A DNA stretch of 64,000 nucleotides from Planctomonas psychrotolerans (GTDB lineage Bacteria; Actinomycetota; Actinomycetes; Actinomycetales; Microbacteriaceae), in assembly GCF_008642235.1 (NCBI RefSeq), contig NZ_SJEV01000002.1, positions 186,001 to 250,000 on the forward strand, given 5' to 3'. The notes below the pieces were generated by a model. It was not told the origin of the DNA and made no database searches. It saw only the letters and a list, made by a program, of their open reading frames with translations. Shown here piece by piece: positions 32,679-41,053 of the stretch. Numbering within the stretch: position 1 is the stretch's first letter; each line of letters begins with the position of its first letter. The translations under genes and the position numbers were made by a program.

Positions 32679-33524
32679 TCATGCCGCGGTGACGAAGTCG
32701 ATGAGCTCCTCCACGCGACCGAGCAGTGCCGGTTCGAGGTCCGCATAGGTCGACACGCGACCGAGGATGCGCTGCCATGCGCGAGCGATATCCGCCTGCG
32801 TGCCGTGCGGCCAGCCCAGCGCCTCGCAGATGCCGTGCTTCCACTCGATCGACCGGGGAACCACCGGCCACGCCGCGATTCCGAGCCGCTCCGGACGCAC
32901 GGCCTGCCACACGTCCACGAACGGGTGCCCGACGACGAGCACGTTCGCGCCGTGGGGTCCGGAGCGGACGCGCTCGGCGATGCGACTCTCCTTCGACCCG
33001 GGCACCAGATGATCGACGAGCACACCGACCCGCCTCGTGGGAGTCGGGCCGAAGTCGGCGAGAAGCGACGCGAGATCGTCCACGCCGTCGAGGTACTCGA
33101 CCACCACTCCCTCGATACGGAGGTCGTCTCCCCACACCTTCTCCACGAGTTCGGCGTCGTGCCGACCCTCCACGAAGATCCTGCTGGCGCGCGCCACCCG
33201 GGCGCGGGCCTCCGGAACGGCGAGCGACCCGGATGCCGTCCGCCCGGGCATCGCGCCCGCCGATGGCCGCCGGGTCGGCGCCACGAGGTCCACCGGCACG
33301 CCGTCGAGGAGGAAGCCGAGGCCGAGGGGGAACGCGCGAACGCGACCGTGCCGGTCCTCGAGGTGCACGGCGGAGTTCTCGACGTGCAGTACCGCTCCGC
33401 AGAAGCCCGTTCCCGCATCCTCGATCACGAGGTCCCGTTCCGCCTCGACCCGCTCGGCGGGCTTCCGGCGCGAGTTCTTCCAGTCGGTGGCCAGCACATC
33501 GGAGCCGTAGCGGTCGTCGTTCAC
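32679..33524 (-). CDS. DUF3097 family protein
   Basis: Product of 281 residues matching the actinobacterial DUF3097 pattern: RYGSDVL at the N terminus, RDLVIEDAGTGFCGAVLHVE, FVEGRHDAELVEKVWGDDLRIEGVVVEYLDG (Toprim-like), VLVDHLVPGSKESRI and VLVVGHPFVDVWQAV. The Toprim-like core suggests a nucleic-acid or phosphate-transfer role, but none is established. Start is GTG 33524: TAACTT lies 7 nt upstream (33532-33537), consistent with a leaderless transcript. Confidence 0.85.
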   Translation of the reverse strand: MNDDRYGSDVLATDWKNSRRKPAERVEAERDLVIEDAGTGFCGAVLHVENSAVHLEDRHGRVRAFPLGLGFLLDGVPVDLVAPTRRPSAGAMPGRTASGSLAVPEARARVARASRIFVEGRHDAELVEKVWGDDLRIEGVVVEYLDGVDDLASLLADFGPTPTRRVGVLVDHLVPGSKESRIAERVRSGPHGANVLVVGHPFVDVWQAVRPERLGIAAWPVVPRSIEWKHGICEALGWPHGTQADIARAWQRILGRVSTYADLEPALLGRVEELIDFVTAA

Positions 33525-33610
33525 CGGACCGAAGTTACCCGCTCGGGAAGGGATGGCGAGGCAGGCGCGCAGTGCAGCCGCACCGCACCGTCGGCCGCTC
33601 GCCCACGCGC

Positions 33611-34978
33611 TCAGACGAAGGGCACACTGCCGACGAGTCGCGACCGCGCGGCGAACACCTCGTCCCGGCTTCCCCGTTCGACCTCCGGGAGGCCCGAGCC
33701 GAGAACCGCCGCCAGCCGGGAACGGGCGACCAGGAACGCGGGAAGCGATCCGCCGCGCACCAGGCGGGCTCCCGACGCGCCGCCCGGGTCGCGGTCCACC
33801 ACGAGCACGATCGCGGCGACGTCGGCTCCGAGCGCGCGCCCCAGGGTCCGGGCGCGCTTCTTCACCGCGTCGGCGACATGCTCCGCGGCGAGCCCCTCGG
33901 CCGTCCAGTCGCTCGCTCCGCCCGCCGAGCCCGAATCCACCACGAACAGACCCTGGAACCCGAGGACGAGATGATCGACCTTCTCGGCAGTGCCGGGCAC
34001 GGCCACGTCGCTCCACACCGTGAAATCCGGTCCGAGGCTCAGCAGTTCACGGGCGGTCGCCTCCTCGGCACGGGCCCGCTCGAGCCAGAGGCGGATGTCG
34101 GCCGGCACGTCGCCCTGCGTCTCGTCGGCATAGGGTGCGGCGAGCACGCGCTCCCGCACGGGCCGGATGCGCGCGACATGCTCCTCGTACTGGCGCTGCA
34201 GCCCGGGATAGTCACGGAGGCGCTGTTCGTGCCGGAGAGCGTCCTCGGCCGATCGAGTCACCCGGGTCCGGCGGCCGGACTGCGCCGTGAAGGCGAGCAT
34301 GCCGAGCGGCCAGGCGAGAGCCACCCCGACGACCGCGGCGATGCCCGCGATCAAGAGGGCGGACATCAGTGCGCCACCGTCGATCGACCCGGAAGCGAGA
34401 GCGGTGATCACCCACCAGCCGAACCCGAGAACGGCGGCCGCAGCCGGCACGAGCCAGAAGGCGCGCCGCACGTAGGGAGCGGGGCTCCAGCCCAGGGGCG
34501 GCGGTCCGTCGTAGACGAACGACCGCGCCGGAGGAGTCGGCGGCACCGGATCGGACAACCGTGTCCGCAGCAGATCGAGGTAGTGCTGACGTGCGCTGCC
34601 TCCCGGGTGCCCGAAGCTCCGCGCCGGCGTCGAGCGCGCCCGGGAGCGCGCGTCCCGCGCGGCGTCGTCCGAACTCGTCCACCCTCCCGACGACGACGGC
34701 GGCGGTGTGCGGCGGGGCGGCGCGGTGCCGGCCGCCCAGGCCGGATGCGGTGCTTCGGCGGATGACGCCAGGCCCGCGTCGTAGTCGGCGCGGGCGCTCG
34801 GGGCACCGATGTGCTCCCACGCCAGCTGCACCCGGTGGAACTGTTCCGCTGTCCCGCCGACATCGGGATGAGCCCGCCGGGCCAGCCGACGATAGGCGGT
34901 TCGGATATCGGCCGCCGAGGCCGTTCTCGGTACCCCCAGCACCTCGTATGCGGTCGGTTCGGGAGGGCGTTCAGGCAC
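33611..34978 (-). CDS. J-domain membrane protein with a NERD-like C-terminal domain
   Basis: Product of 455 residues. Residues 9-70 are a J domain with the essential HPD (37-39). A Pro/Ser/Arg-rich linker (80-165) leads to two membrane segments (about 177-195 and 207-230), so the J domain and C terminus face the cytoplasm. Residues about 300-455 resemble a NERD nuclease-like domain (FTVWSDVAVPGTAEKVDHLVLGFQGLFVVDSG), but the usual acidic/Lys catalytic pair after the last strand is not evident. Start is GTG 34978. It could recruit DnaK to a membrane site; the combined architecture is unusual. Confidence 0.75.
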   Translation of the reverse strand: MPERPPEPTAYEVLGVPRTASAADIRTAYRRLARRAHPDVGGTAEQFHRVQLAWEHIGAPSARADYDAGLASSAEAPHPAWAAGTAPPRRTPPPSSSGGWTSSDDAARDARSRARSTPARSFGHPGGSARQHYLDLLRTRLSDPVPPTPPARSFVYDGPPPLGWSPAPYVRRAFWLVPAAAAVLGFGWWVITALASGSIDGGALMSALLIAGIAAVVGVALAWPLGMLAFTAQSGRRTRVTRSAEDALRHEQRLRDYPGLQRQYEEHVARIRPVRERVLAAPYADETQGDVPADIRLWLERARAEEATARELLSLGPDFTVWSDVAVPGTAEKVDHLVLGFQGLFVVDSGSAGGASDWTAEGLAAEHVADAVKKRARTLGRALGADVAAIVLVVDRDPGGASGARLVRGGSLPAFLVARSRLAAVLGSGLPEVERGSRDEVFAARSRLVGSVPFV

Positions 34979-34991
34979 GTCGCGAGCCTAT

Positions 34992-35080
34992 CGGCCGCCG
35001 CTGGACACCCGCTTCGCGCCCCGGCCGCCGCTCGGCACCCGCTTCGCGCCCCGGCCGCCGCTCGCCACCCGCTTCGCGCC
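34992..35080. repeat. 30-bp tandem repeat, three copies
   Basis: Three near-identical 30-bp units start at 34992, 35022 and 35052; each contains CGGCCGCCGCT and ends in ACCCGCTTCGCGCC. They fill the gap between the J-domain gene and the 3' end of the MSMEG_6728-type gene. Confidence 0.85.
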
Positions 35081-35085
35081 TGGGC

Positions 35086-35928
35086 CTACGACTCGACGCG
35101 CACCGGGAACAGCACGCGGGGGTCCTGCAGCATCGCGGGGTACGGCATCGCGGATCGGGCGAGCACGCCGTCGAAGTCCACGGCGCGCGCCACGAACGGC
35201 GGTGTCTCATCGCCCGTCGACACGTCCCGGGGGTAGCCCGTGACGACCCCGGTGTGCAGTTCGGTGCCGGGCCCGGTGAGCACCGCGACACGATCACCCC
35301 GACGTATGCCGCTCGCGAAGTCGTCCAACTGGCCGCGCCACTTGCGCGAGACGGTTCCGCGCGGAGAGACCACCCCGAGACGCACCTCCCCCGTCGCCCG
35401 CCACTCGTCCATCTCGGCCTCGTCCCTCGCGCGCAGGATCCACAGCGTCGCGCCGGGCACCTCGTCGTCCTCGGCCGGCGACGGGTCCGGCCCGGGCCAC
35501 AGGTAGGGCAGGTCGTCCGGCACGCCGGGGAACACCGGCCCGTAGATCTGCGGAGCTTTGCGCACCAGGTTGGACCGGTGACTCAGGTGCAGGTCCTCCC
35601 GCCCGATCCAGGAGGGCAGCCGCCCGGCGTTCCCGAGATCCCTCTGCGAGAGTCCGGCGACCTCCGGCGCGAACTCGAGCATCTGCGGGGCGGTGGAGTC
35701 CGCGTGGCCGCGATCGGTCCAGGCCTCGACCATGTCCAGGCCGTACCGGGTCAACGCCGGCACGTAGCCGCGCCACATCTGCACGGCGGGGTGCGCCTGC
35801 CACCCGTAGCCGGGGAGCACGAGGGCGCGCAGCACCTGCAGCGTCTCGACGCGCTGCTTGCCGAGTCGCGGGGAATCGAGCGCCTCGGCACTGCGCGAGA
35901 AACTCTCGAAGGGCAGGAAAGTCTGCAT
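35086..35928 (-). CDS. MSMEG_6728 family protein (pyrimidine-dimer glycosylase-like)
   Basis: Product of 280 residues. The N-terminal half has the family pattern TFLPFESFSRSAEALDSPRLGKQRVETLQVLRAL, then HPAVQMWRGYVPAL and SHRSNLVRK. This resembles the small pyrimidine-dimer DNA glycosylase (DenV-like) fold and suggests a DNA repair role. The C-terminal half is a separate beta-rich domain (IRRGDRVAVLTGPGTELHTGVVTG) of the SH3-like kind. Not experimentally defined as far as I know. Confidence 0.78.
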   Translation of the reverse strand: MQTFLPFESFSRSAEALDSPRLGKQRVETLQVLRALVLPGYGWQAHPAVQMWRGYVPALTRYGLDMVEAWTDRGHADSTAPQMLEFAPEVAGLSQRDLGNAGRLPSWIGREDLHLSHRSNLVRKAPQIYGPVFPGVPDDLPYLWPGPDPSPAEDDEVPGATLWILRARDEAEMDEWRATGEVRLGVVSPRGTVSRKWRGQLDDFASGIRRGDRVAVLTGPGTELHTGVVTGYPRDVSTGDETPPFVARAVDFDGVLARSAMPYPAMLQDPRVLFPVRVES

Positions 35929-35990
35929 GCCTCAACCCTCGCAGACGATGGGGCGTTTCGCAGTCGGCCCCGGTTCCGGAGTCGACGGGG

Positions 35991-37862
35991 TCAGCCGGCC
36001 ATCCAGCGCCGGAGCTGGTCGATCCTCGCCTGCAACTGGGTCACGGTCGCCTGGGCGACGGCGGGCCCGCCGCAGATGCGCCGCAGTTCGGCGTGCACCA
36101 TGCCATGGGGCTCCCCCGCCACTTTCGCTCGCATCCCGACGAGACGGTTGAGCAACGCACGCTGCTCCTTGAGGGTGCGGTAGAGCGGAACGTCCTTGGG
36201 CGCTTCCCCGCTCGCGGCCGCCGACCGCTCCCGCTCCGACGCGTGCCGGGACTGGCGTGCGGATCGCTGCCGCAGCAGCTCGCGCACCTGGTCGGGTTCG
36301 AGGATTCCCGGAAGACCGATGAATTCCTGCTCCTCGAGACTGCCAACGTCGGCCACCGATCCGAACTCCGCCCCGTCGAAGAGCACGTGATCGAACGTCG
36401 CCTGCGACCCGAGAGGTTCGAACGTGAACTCGCTGAGCAGCGCGTCCGATCCCTTGTCGTCACGATTGGCCTCCGCCATCATCGCATCCTCGGGGGCGAA
36501 CAAGCCGTCCTCGCCCGTGCTCTCCCGGTCGAGGATGTGGTCGCGTTCGCGTTCGAGCTCGCTCGCGAGCAGGAGCAGGTTGGGCACGCTCGGCAGGAAG
36601 ATCGATGCGGTCTCGCCGCGACGTCGCGCGCGCACGAAGCGTCCGATGGCCTGCGCGAAGAACAGCGGCGTCGACGCCGACGTCGCATACACGCCGACGG
36701 CGAGACGCGGCACGTCGACGCCCTCGGACACCATCCGCACGGCGACCATCCATCGGCTCGTGCCGTGCGAGAACGACTCGATGCGGTCGCTCGCCTCCTT
36801 GTCGTCGGACAGCACGAGGGTGACGGGTGCGCCGGTCAGCCGCTGCAGGATGGCGGCGTAGGCCCGGGCGGTGGTGTGGTCGGTGGCGATCACGAGACCG
36901 CCCGCATCCGGGATGGCGTGCCTCACCTCGGTGAGGCGCCGGTCGGCGGCGGCGAGCACCTGCGGGATCCACTCGCCCTCGGGGTCGAGGGCGGTGCGCC
37001 ACGCCTGGGACGTCACATCTTTGGTGTTGCCCTCGGCGAGTTGCGCCTCCATCTCGTCGCCCATCTTGTTGCGCCACCGCATGTTGCCGGCGTAAGCGAG
37101 GAAGAGCACGGGGCGCACGACGCCATCGGACAGGGCACGGCCGTAGCCGTAGTTGTAGTCGGTGAGGCTCACCCGCACCCCGCGATGGTCCGGCGCGTAG
37201 GTGACGAACGGGATGGGCGCCGTGTCGGTGCGGAACGGCGTTCCGGTGAGTGAGAGCCGTCGGGTCGCCGGTTGGAACGCCTCGCGGATGGCGTCGCCCC
37301 AGCTGAGTGCGTCGCCTCCGTGGTGCACCTCATCGAGGATGACCAGGGTGCGGCCCGACTCGGTGATGCTGCGGTGCAGGCCCGCGCGCACGGCGACCTG
37401 CGCGTATGTGACCGCCGCGCCGTGGAAGTGGCGTGCCTGCCAGCCGTCGCTGTTGCGGAAGTTGGGGTCGAGGCGGATGCCGATGCGGGCAGCGGCGTCG
37501 GCCCACTGACGCTTCAGGTGCTCGGTGGGCGCCACCACGGTGACGCGGTCGATCTCACGACGAGCGATCAGCTCGGAGGCGAGCCGCAGGGCGAACGTGG
37601 TCTTGCCCGCGCCCGGCGTGGCCGCGGCGAGGAAGTCGCGCGGCTCGCGATCGAAGTAGGCGGTGAGCGCCTCCTCCTGCCAGGCGCGCAGCTTGGTGAC
37701 CGTGCCCCACGCCGCGCGCTCCGGAAATGCCGGCGACAGGTGTTCGGCGGCGGATCGGCCGAGGTGACTGGTGTCCCGATGCGGGCCCTCGGGGTGCGTG
37801 GCGCTCATCCGATCCGGTCGGGAGTCCTCGGGGTGCGGGGAGTCGATTGCCGGGGTGCTCAC
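35991..37862 (-). CDS. Superfamily 2 DEAD/DEAH-box helicase
   Basis: Product of about 623 residues. It has Walker A AATPGAGKTT (about 80-89), VVAPTEHLKRQW (motif Ia), LDEVHHGGD (motif II, DEVH), SLTGTPFR (motif III), VSEGVDVPRLAVGVY and QAIGRFVRARR (motif VI). Its size and layout match the actinobacterial XPB/ERCC3-like helicases of unknown target. A charged C-terminal 150 residues include coiled-coil-like EELRELLRQR segments. Start is GTG 37862 (TATCGT 8 nt upstream, no Shine-Dalgarno); ATG 37808 is an alternative that removes 18 residues. Confidence 0.85.
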   Translation of the reverse strand: MSTPAIDSPHPEDSRPDRMSATHPEGPHRDTSHLGRSAAEHLSPAFPERAAWGTVTKLRAWQEEALTAYFDREPRDFLAAATPGAGKTTFALRLASELIARREIDRVTVVAPTEHLKRQWADAAARIGIRLDPNFRNSDGWQARHFHGAAVTYAQVAVRAGLHRSITESGRTLVILDEVHHGGDALSWGDAIREAFQPATRRLSLTGTPFRTDTAPIPFVTYAPDHRGVRVSLTDYNYGYGRALSDGVVRPVLFLAYAGNMRWRNKMGDEMEAQLAEGNTKDVTSQAWRTALDPEGEWIPQVLAAADRRLTEVRHAIPDAGGLVIATDHTTARAYAAILQRLTGAPVTLVLSDDKEASDRIESFSHGTSRWMVAVRMVSEGVDVPRLAVGVYATSASTPLFFAQAIGRFVRARRRGETASIFLPSVPNLLLLASELERERDHILDRESTGEDGLFAPEDAMMAEANRDDKGSDALLSEFTFEPLGSQATFDHVLFDGAEFGSVADVGSLEEQEFIGLPGILEPDQVRELLRQRSARQSRHASERERSAAASGEAPKDVPLYRTLKEQRALLNRLVGMRAKVAGEPHGMVHAELRRICGGPAVAQATVTQLQARIDQLRRWMAG

Positions 37863-38030
37863 TTGACTACACGATACCGTTCCGCACCGACGGTTCCGTC
37901 GCCGCTGCGTCGTCGGTGGCTGCCGTCGGCGGTGTGCCATCGGTGATCCGTTGTCGGTGGTGCGTTCCCGCTCCGGGAAGAAATGCGCACTTCCCCGGCG
38001 TTGGCCACAAGGAACGCGAAGGAGAACGAC

Positions 38031-38582
38031 GTGACCGTGAACTGGCTGAAACTGCAACACCGATCCCATGAGGAGTTCGGATCCCGACTCGCCTCGGTCA
38101 CCGACTGGGACGCGCCCACGCCCGACGACGGCTGGAGCGTCGGCGACCTGGTGCGCCACGTGATCGACGGCCAGCGCGCCGTGCCGATGCTCCTCGCCGG
38201 GAGCCCGGCACCCGCCAGCGTCGGCCCGGAGGCGGATCTGCCCGCCGAGTGGGCGCACGCCTCGAGGGCCGCGCTCGCGGCGTGGCTGTCCGTGCCGTCC
38301 GGCACCACCGTGCGCCTCTCCACCGATGTGGTGTCCGCGGAGGACTACCTGACCGAACAGGTGGCTGACGTCACCATCCACGCCTGGGACCTCGCCCGCG
38401 CGACCGGCACGGATGACACGCTCGACGCCGAGCTCGTGGCGGCGACGTGGACGATCTACGAGCCGCAGCAGGACACCCTGTCGTTGAGCGGGTTGTTCGC
38501 CCCCGCGGTGCCGCTTCCCGACGATGCGCCGTTGCAGTCCCGCCTGCTCGCCGTCACGGGTCGCGACGTCCGCAGGCACTGA
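38031..38582 (+). CDS. DinB-like / mycothiol-dependent maleylpyruvate isomerase-type protein
   Basis: Product of 183 residues, TIGR03086-like. The metal-binding His residues of the four-helix DinB fold are visible as HRSHEEFG near residue 10, VGDLVRHVIDGQ (about 40-52) and DVTIHAWDLARATG (about 125-138). Such proteins bind a divalent metal and may use mycothiol as cofactor; the substrate is unknown. Start is GTG 38031, with a textbook AAGGAGAACGAC just upstream. Confidence 0.82.
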   Translation: MTVNWLKLQHRSHEEFGSRLASVTDWDAPTPDDGWSVGDLVRHVIDGQRAVPMLLAGSPAPASVGPEADLPAEWAHASRAALAAWLSVPSGTTVRLSTDVVSAEDYLTEQVADVTIHAWDLARATGTDDTLDAELVAATWTIYEPQQDTLSLSGLFAPAVPLPDDAPLQSRLLAVTGRDVRRH

Positions 38583-38636
38583 CGCCACGCGGTCGGAGCG
38601 GCCGCTGTGGTCGATCGCCGCGCTTTCGCTCACCGC

Positions 38637-38696
38637 CGCCGCCGTTTCCGTCAATCGCCGCCGCTGCTTCGCTGGCGATTGACCGAAACCGCGGCG
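38637..38696. repeat. Dispersed hairpin element (23-14-23), copy 2
   Basis: Left arm 38637-38659 and right arm 38674-38696 are inverted repeats of 23 nt with about two mismatches and a 14-nt loop. The arms contain TCAATCGCC and GGCGATTGACCGAAACC. Same geometry and core as copy 1 at 11117-11176. Confidence 0.8.
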
Positions 38697-38708
38697 CGTC
38701 CGCTCCGA

Positions 38709-38811
38709 CACACGGGCCCGTCACGTTCCTTCGACAGGCTCAGCGACCGTGGGGTGCGACACACGGGCCCGTCACGTCCCTTCGACAGGCTCAGGGACCG
38801 TGGGGTGCGAC
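38709..38811. repeat. Intergenic GTCCCT-type repeats within a 51-bp tandem duplication
   Basis: Two plus-oriented copies (about 38724-38748 and 38775-38799), each inside a duplicated CACACGGGCCCGTCACG...CCGTGGGGTGCGA unit, lie between the convergent DinB-like and acyl-CoA dehydrogenase genes. Confidence 0.85.
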
Positions 38812-38826
38812 ACACGGTCGCCCGGG

Positions 38827-39990
38827 TCAGGCGCCGCGACCGGTGACGGGGCCGAGGAGGGACGCCGCCATCGCCCGCCGGGCGGCCCGCTCGCTCGACG
38901 GATGGAACTGGCCGGCCAGCACGTCACGGGCGAGGCGCGACAGCTCGGAGTCCGCCCGGTACGACGCGCCCCCGGCTACCGCCACGCAGCGGTCGACCAC
39001 CTCACGCGCCGTGCGGGTCACCCGCACCTTCGCCCCGGACAGCCGCGGAAACCACTCCGCGCCCGCGGCCACCCCGGAGTCCACATCGCGGGCGAGAGCC
39101 GTCAGCTGGGCGTACTGGCCGTCCTGGGCGATACCCGCATCGGCGAGGGCCGAACGCACGTCCAGATCGTCGGCGAGCGGGGCACCCCCTGCCCGGAGCG
39201 ACGTGCGCGACCGCACCGACTCCACCGCGAGAGCGAGGGCGCGCTCGCCGATCCCCACGTACACCGCCGAGATCAGCAGCTCGAAGCCGGCGAAGATAGC
39301 GAAGACGAACGGATCGGCGGATGGGCCGACCGGCAGCACCCGCACCACCCGCTCCGCAGGCACGAACGCCCCCTCGAGAATGGTCGTGTGGCTCTGCGTC
39401 GCCCTCATCCCGAGCGCGTTCCAGTCCTCGAGGATGCGGTAGCCGGCTGCGTCCCGCTCGATGAAGCCGTGCACGAGCACCGGTGCGCCGGGGTCGGAGT
39501 CGTCCCGCCCGAAGACGCTGAGGCGGGTCCAGGCCGGGGACAGCGAGCCGAAGATCTTCGTGCCGAAGAATCGGTAGCCGCCGTCCGGCTGCGGTTCGGC
39601 CCGCGTGAGCGAGTCGGAGAGCACCTCGTCATTGCCGGGCTCGCTCACTCCGAATGCGAACACCTGCCCGTCGGCCGCTTCCCGCAGCACCCAGTCGAGG
39701 CTCGGGTCGCCCCATTCGGCCAGCATGCGTGCGACCGCAGTCCACAGCAGGTGCATGTTGAGGGCGAGGGCCGTCGCGGGAGCCGCCGTGGCGAGCCGGA
39801 TCTGCTCGTGCAGCACGTGCTCCAGCGACGCACCCGAACCGCCGAGCGCCACCGGCACGCACTGGCGCAGGTACCCGGCATCCTTCAGTTCGTCGAGGTC
39901 CTCCGCGAAGAACGCGTTGTCGCGGTCGTACCGCGCCGCACGTCCGCGGATCCGCTCGAGCTGGGCGTCGTCGAGCAGCGAGCGTGTCAT
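38827..39990 (-). CDS. Acyl-CoA dehydrogenase-family flavoprotein
   Basis: Product of 387 residues with the ACAD layout: N-terminal helices, LHEQIRLATAAPATALALNMHL, a beta domain with FAFGVSEPGNDEVLSD and RFFGTKIFGSLSPAWTRLSVFG, and a C-terminal helical domain. The usual catalytic Glu region is replaced by VDRCVAVAGGASYRADSELSRLARD, closer to ACAD relatives that act as monooxygenases or on nitrogen or sulfur compounds (DszC-like) than to fatty acyl-CoA enzymes. A GGAGGG sequence directly abuts the ATG. Substrate unknown. Confidence 0.83.
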   Translation of the reverse strand: MTRSLLDDAQLERIRGRAARYDRDNAFFAEDLDELKDAGYLRQCVPVALGGSGASLEHVLHEQIRLATAAPATALALNMHLLWTAVARMLAEWGDPSLDWVLREAADGQVFAFGVSEPGNDEVLSDSLTRAEPQPDGGYRFFGTKIFGSLSPAWTRLSVFGRDDSDPGAPVLVHGFIERDAAGYRILEDWNALGMRATQSHTTILEGAFVPAERVVRVLPVGPSADPFVFAIFAGFELLISAVYVGIGERALALAVESVRSRTSLRAGGAPLADDLDVRSALADAGIAQDGQYAQLTALARDVDSGVAAGAEWFPRLSGAKVRVTRTAREVVDRCVAVAGGASYRADSELSRLARDVLAGQFHPSSERAARRAMAASLLGPVTGRGA

Positions 39991-40141
39991 CCCTCCAGTC
40001 TGCCTCGCCCCGACGCGATCCCCAGCCCCTCCGGCACCGACACGAAGGGTCGGAAGCCGGAAGCGGGTCCGTCGGAAGGCGGATGCAGGGCGCGCTCGCG
40101 GGGGCGGATAATGGGGGGCGCGATCATCGAGAGGGGCGACC

Positions 40142-40918
40142 GTGTCAGAACTGCATCCGTGGCGGCGCTACGTCGCCATCGGCGACTCATTCACCGAAGG
40201 CGTCGGCGACCCGGAACCGAGCAGCCCCGGCGGGCACCGGGGATGGTCCGACCGGGTGGCCGAGGTCCTCGCCGCCAGCCCCGACGACTTCGCCTACGCC
40301 AACCTCGCCATCCGGGGGCGGCTGCTGCAGCAGATCATCGACGAACAGGTGGAGCAGGCGGTCGCGCTCAAGCCGGATCTCGTGTCGGCGAACGGCGGGG
40401 GCAACGACATTCTCCGGCCCGGTGGAGACCCGGACGACATCGCCGCGCGCTTCGAAGGCATGGTTGAGCGGCTCGGCAGCACCGGCGCAACGGTCGTGAT
40501 CTTCGCCGGCATGGACGTGGGCTGGGCACCGGTCTTCTCGAGGCTGCGCGGCAGAGTCGCGGTCCTCAACGAGCATCTGCGGGCCATCGCCGCCCGCCAC
40601 GACTGCGTGGTCGTCGACCTGTGGGCCATGCGCGAGCTGCAGGACACCCGGATGTGGGATGTCGACCGCCTGCACCTCGCACCGCTCGGCCACCATACGG
40701 TGGCTCGGGCGATGCTGGCCGCGCTCCACGTGGAGAACGAGCTCGAGCCCCGCCAGCCGGATGCGCTGCCGGTCGGCACGTGGCGACAGGCGCGGGCCGA
40801 GGACCTCGTCTGGGCGCGCGAGTATTTCGTGCCGTGGGTGCTCCGTCGGGTGCGGAACCAGTCGTCCGGCGACGGGCGGACCGCGAAGCGACCCGAAGCC
40901 GGGCCCTACGCGTCCTGA
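40142..40918 (+). CDS. Cytoplasmic SGNH/GDSL hydrolase
   Basis: Product of 258 residues without a signal peptide. It has IGDSFTEGVGD (block I Ser), NLAIRGRLL (block II Gly), ANGGGNDIL (block III Asn) and WDVDRLHLAPLGHH (block V Asp/His), so the active site is complete. Start is GTG with GAGGGG upstream. This cytosolic actinobacterial GDSL family probably hydrolyses small esters. It is convergent with the desaturase gene, with a perfect terminator hairpin in between. Confidence 0.87.
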   Translation: MSELHPWRRYVAIGDSFTEGVGDPEPSSPGGHRGWSDRVAEVLAASPDDFAYANLAIRGRLLQQIIDEQVEQAVALKPDLVSANGGGNDILRPGGDPDDIAARFEGMVERLGSTGATVVIFAGMDVGWAPVFSRLRGRVAVLNEHLRAIAARHDCVVVDLWAMRELQDTRMWDVDRLHLAPLGHHTVARAMLAALHVENELEPRQPDALPVGTWRQARAEDLVWAREYFVPWVLRRVRNQSSGDGRTAKRPEAGPYAS

Positions 40919-40991
40919 CCCGCCGCGTACGCGCCGCCCCTGTCGCGCAGGCGAAAAGGGGGGCTCCTATCGCGCAAGCGGAAGGCCCATG

Positions 40992-41049
40992 CCCCGTAAT
41001 GCCGAAGGCCCGCCCCGAGCTAACGGGGCGGGCCTTCGGCATTACGGGG
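40992..41049. terminator. Bidirectional terminator: 26-bp perfect hairpin
   Basis: Left arm 40992-41017 and right arm 41024-41049 are perfectly complementary over 26 bp around the loop AGCTAA. It lies between convergent genes and ends 5 bp before the desaturase stop. There is no long T-run, but stem strength and position support termination in both directions. Confidence 0.8.
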
Positions 41050-41053
41050 GTGG

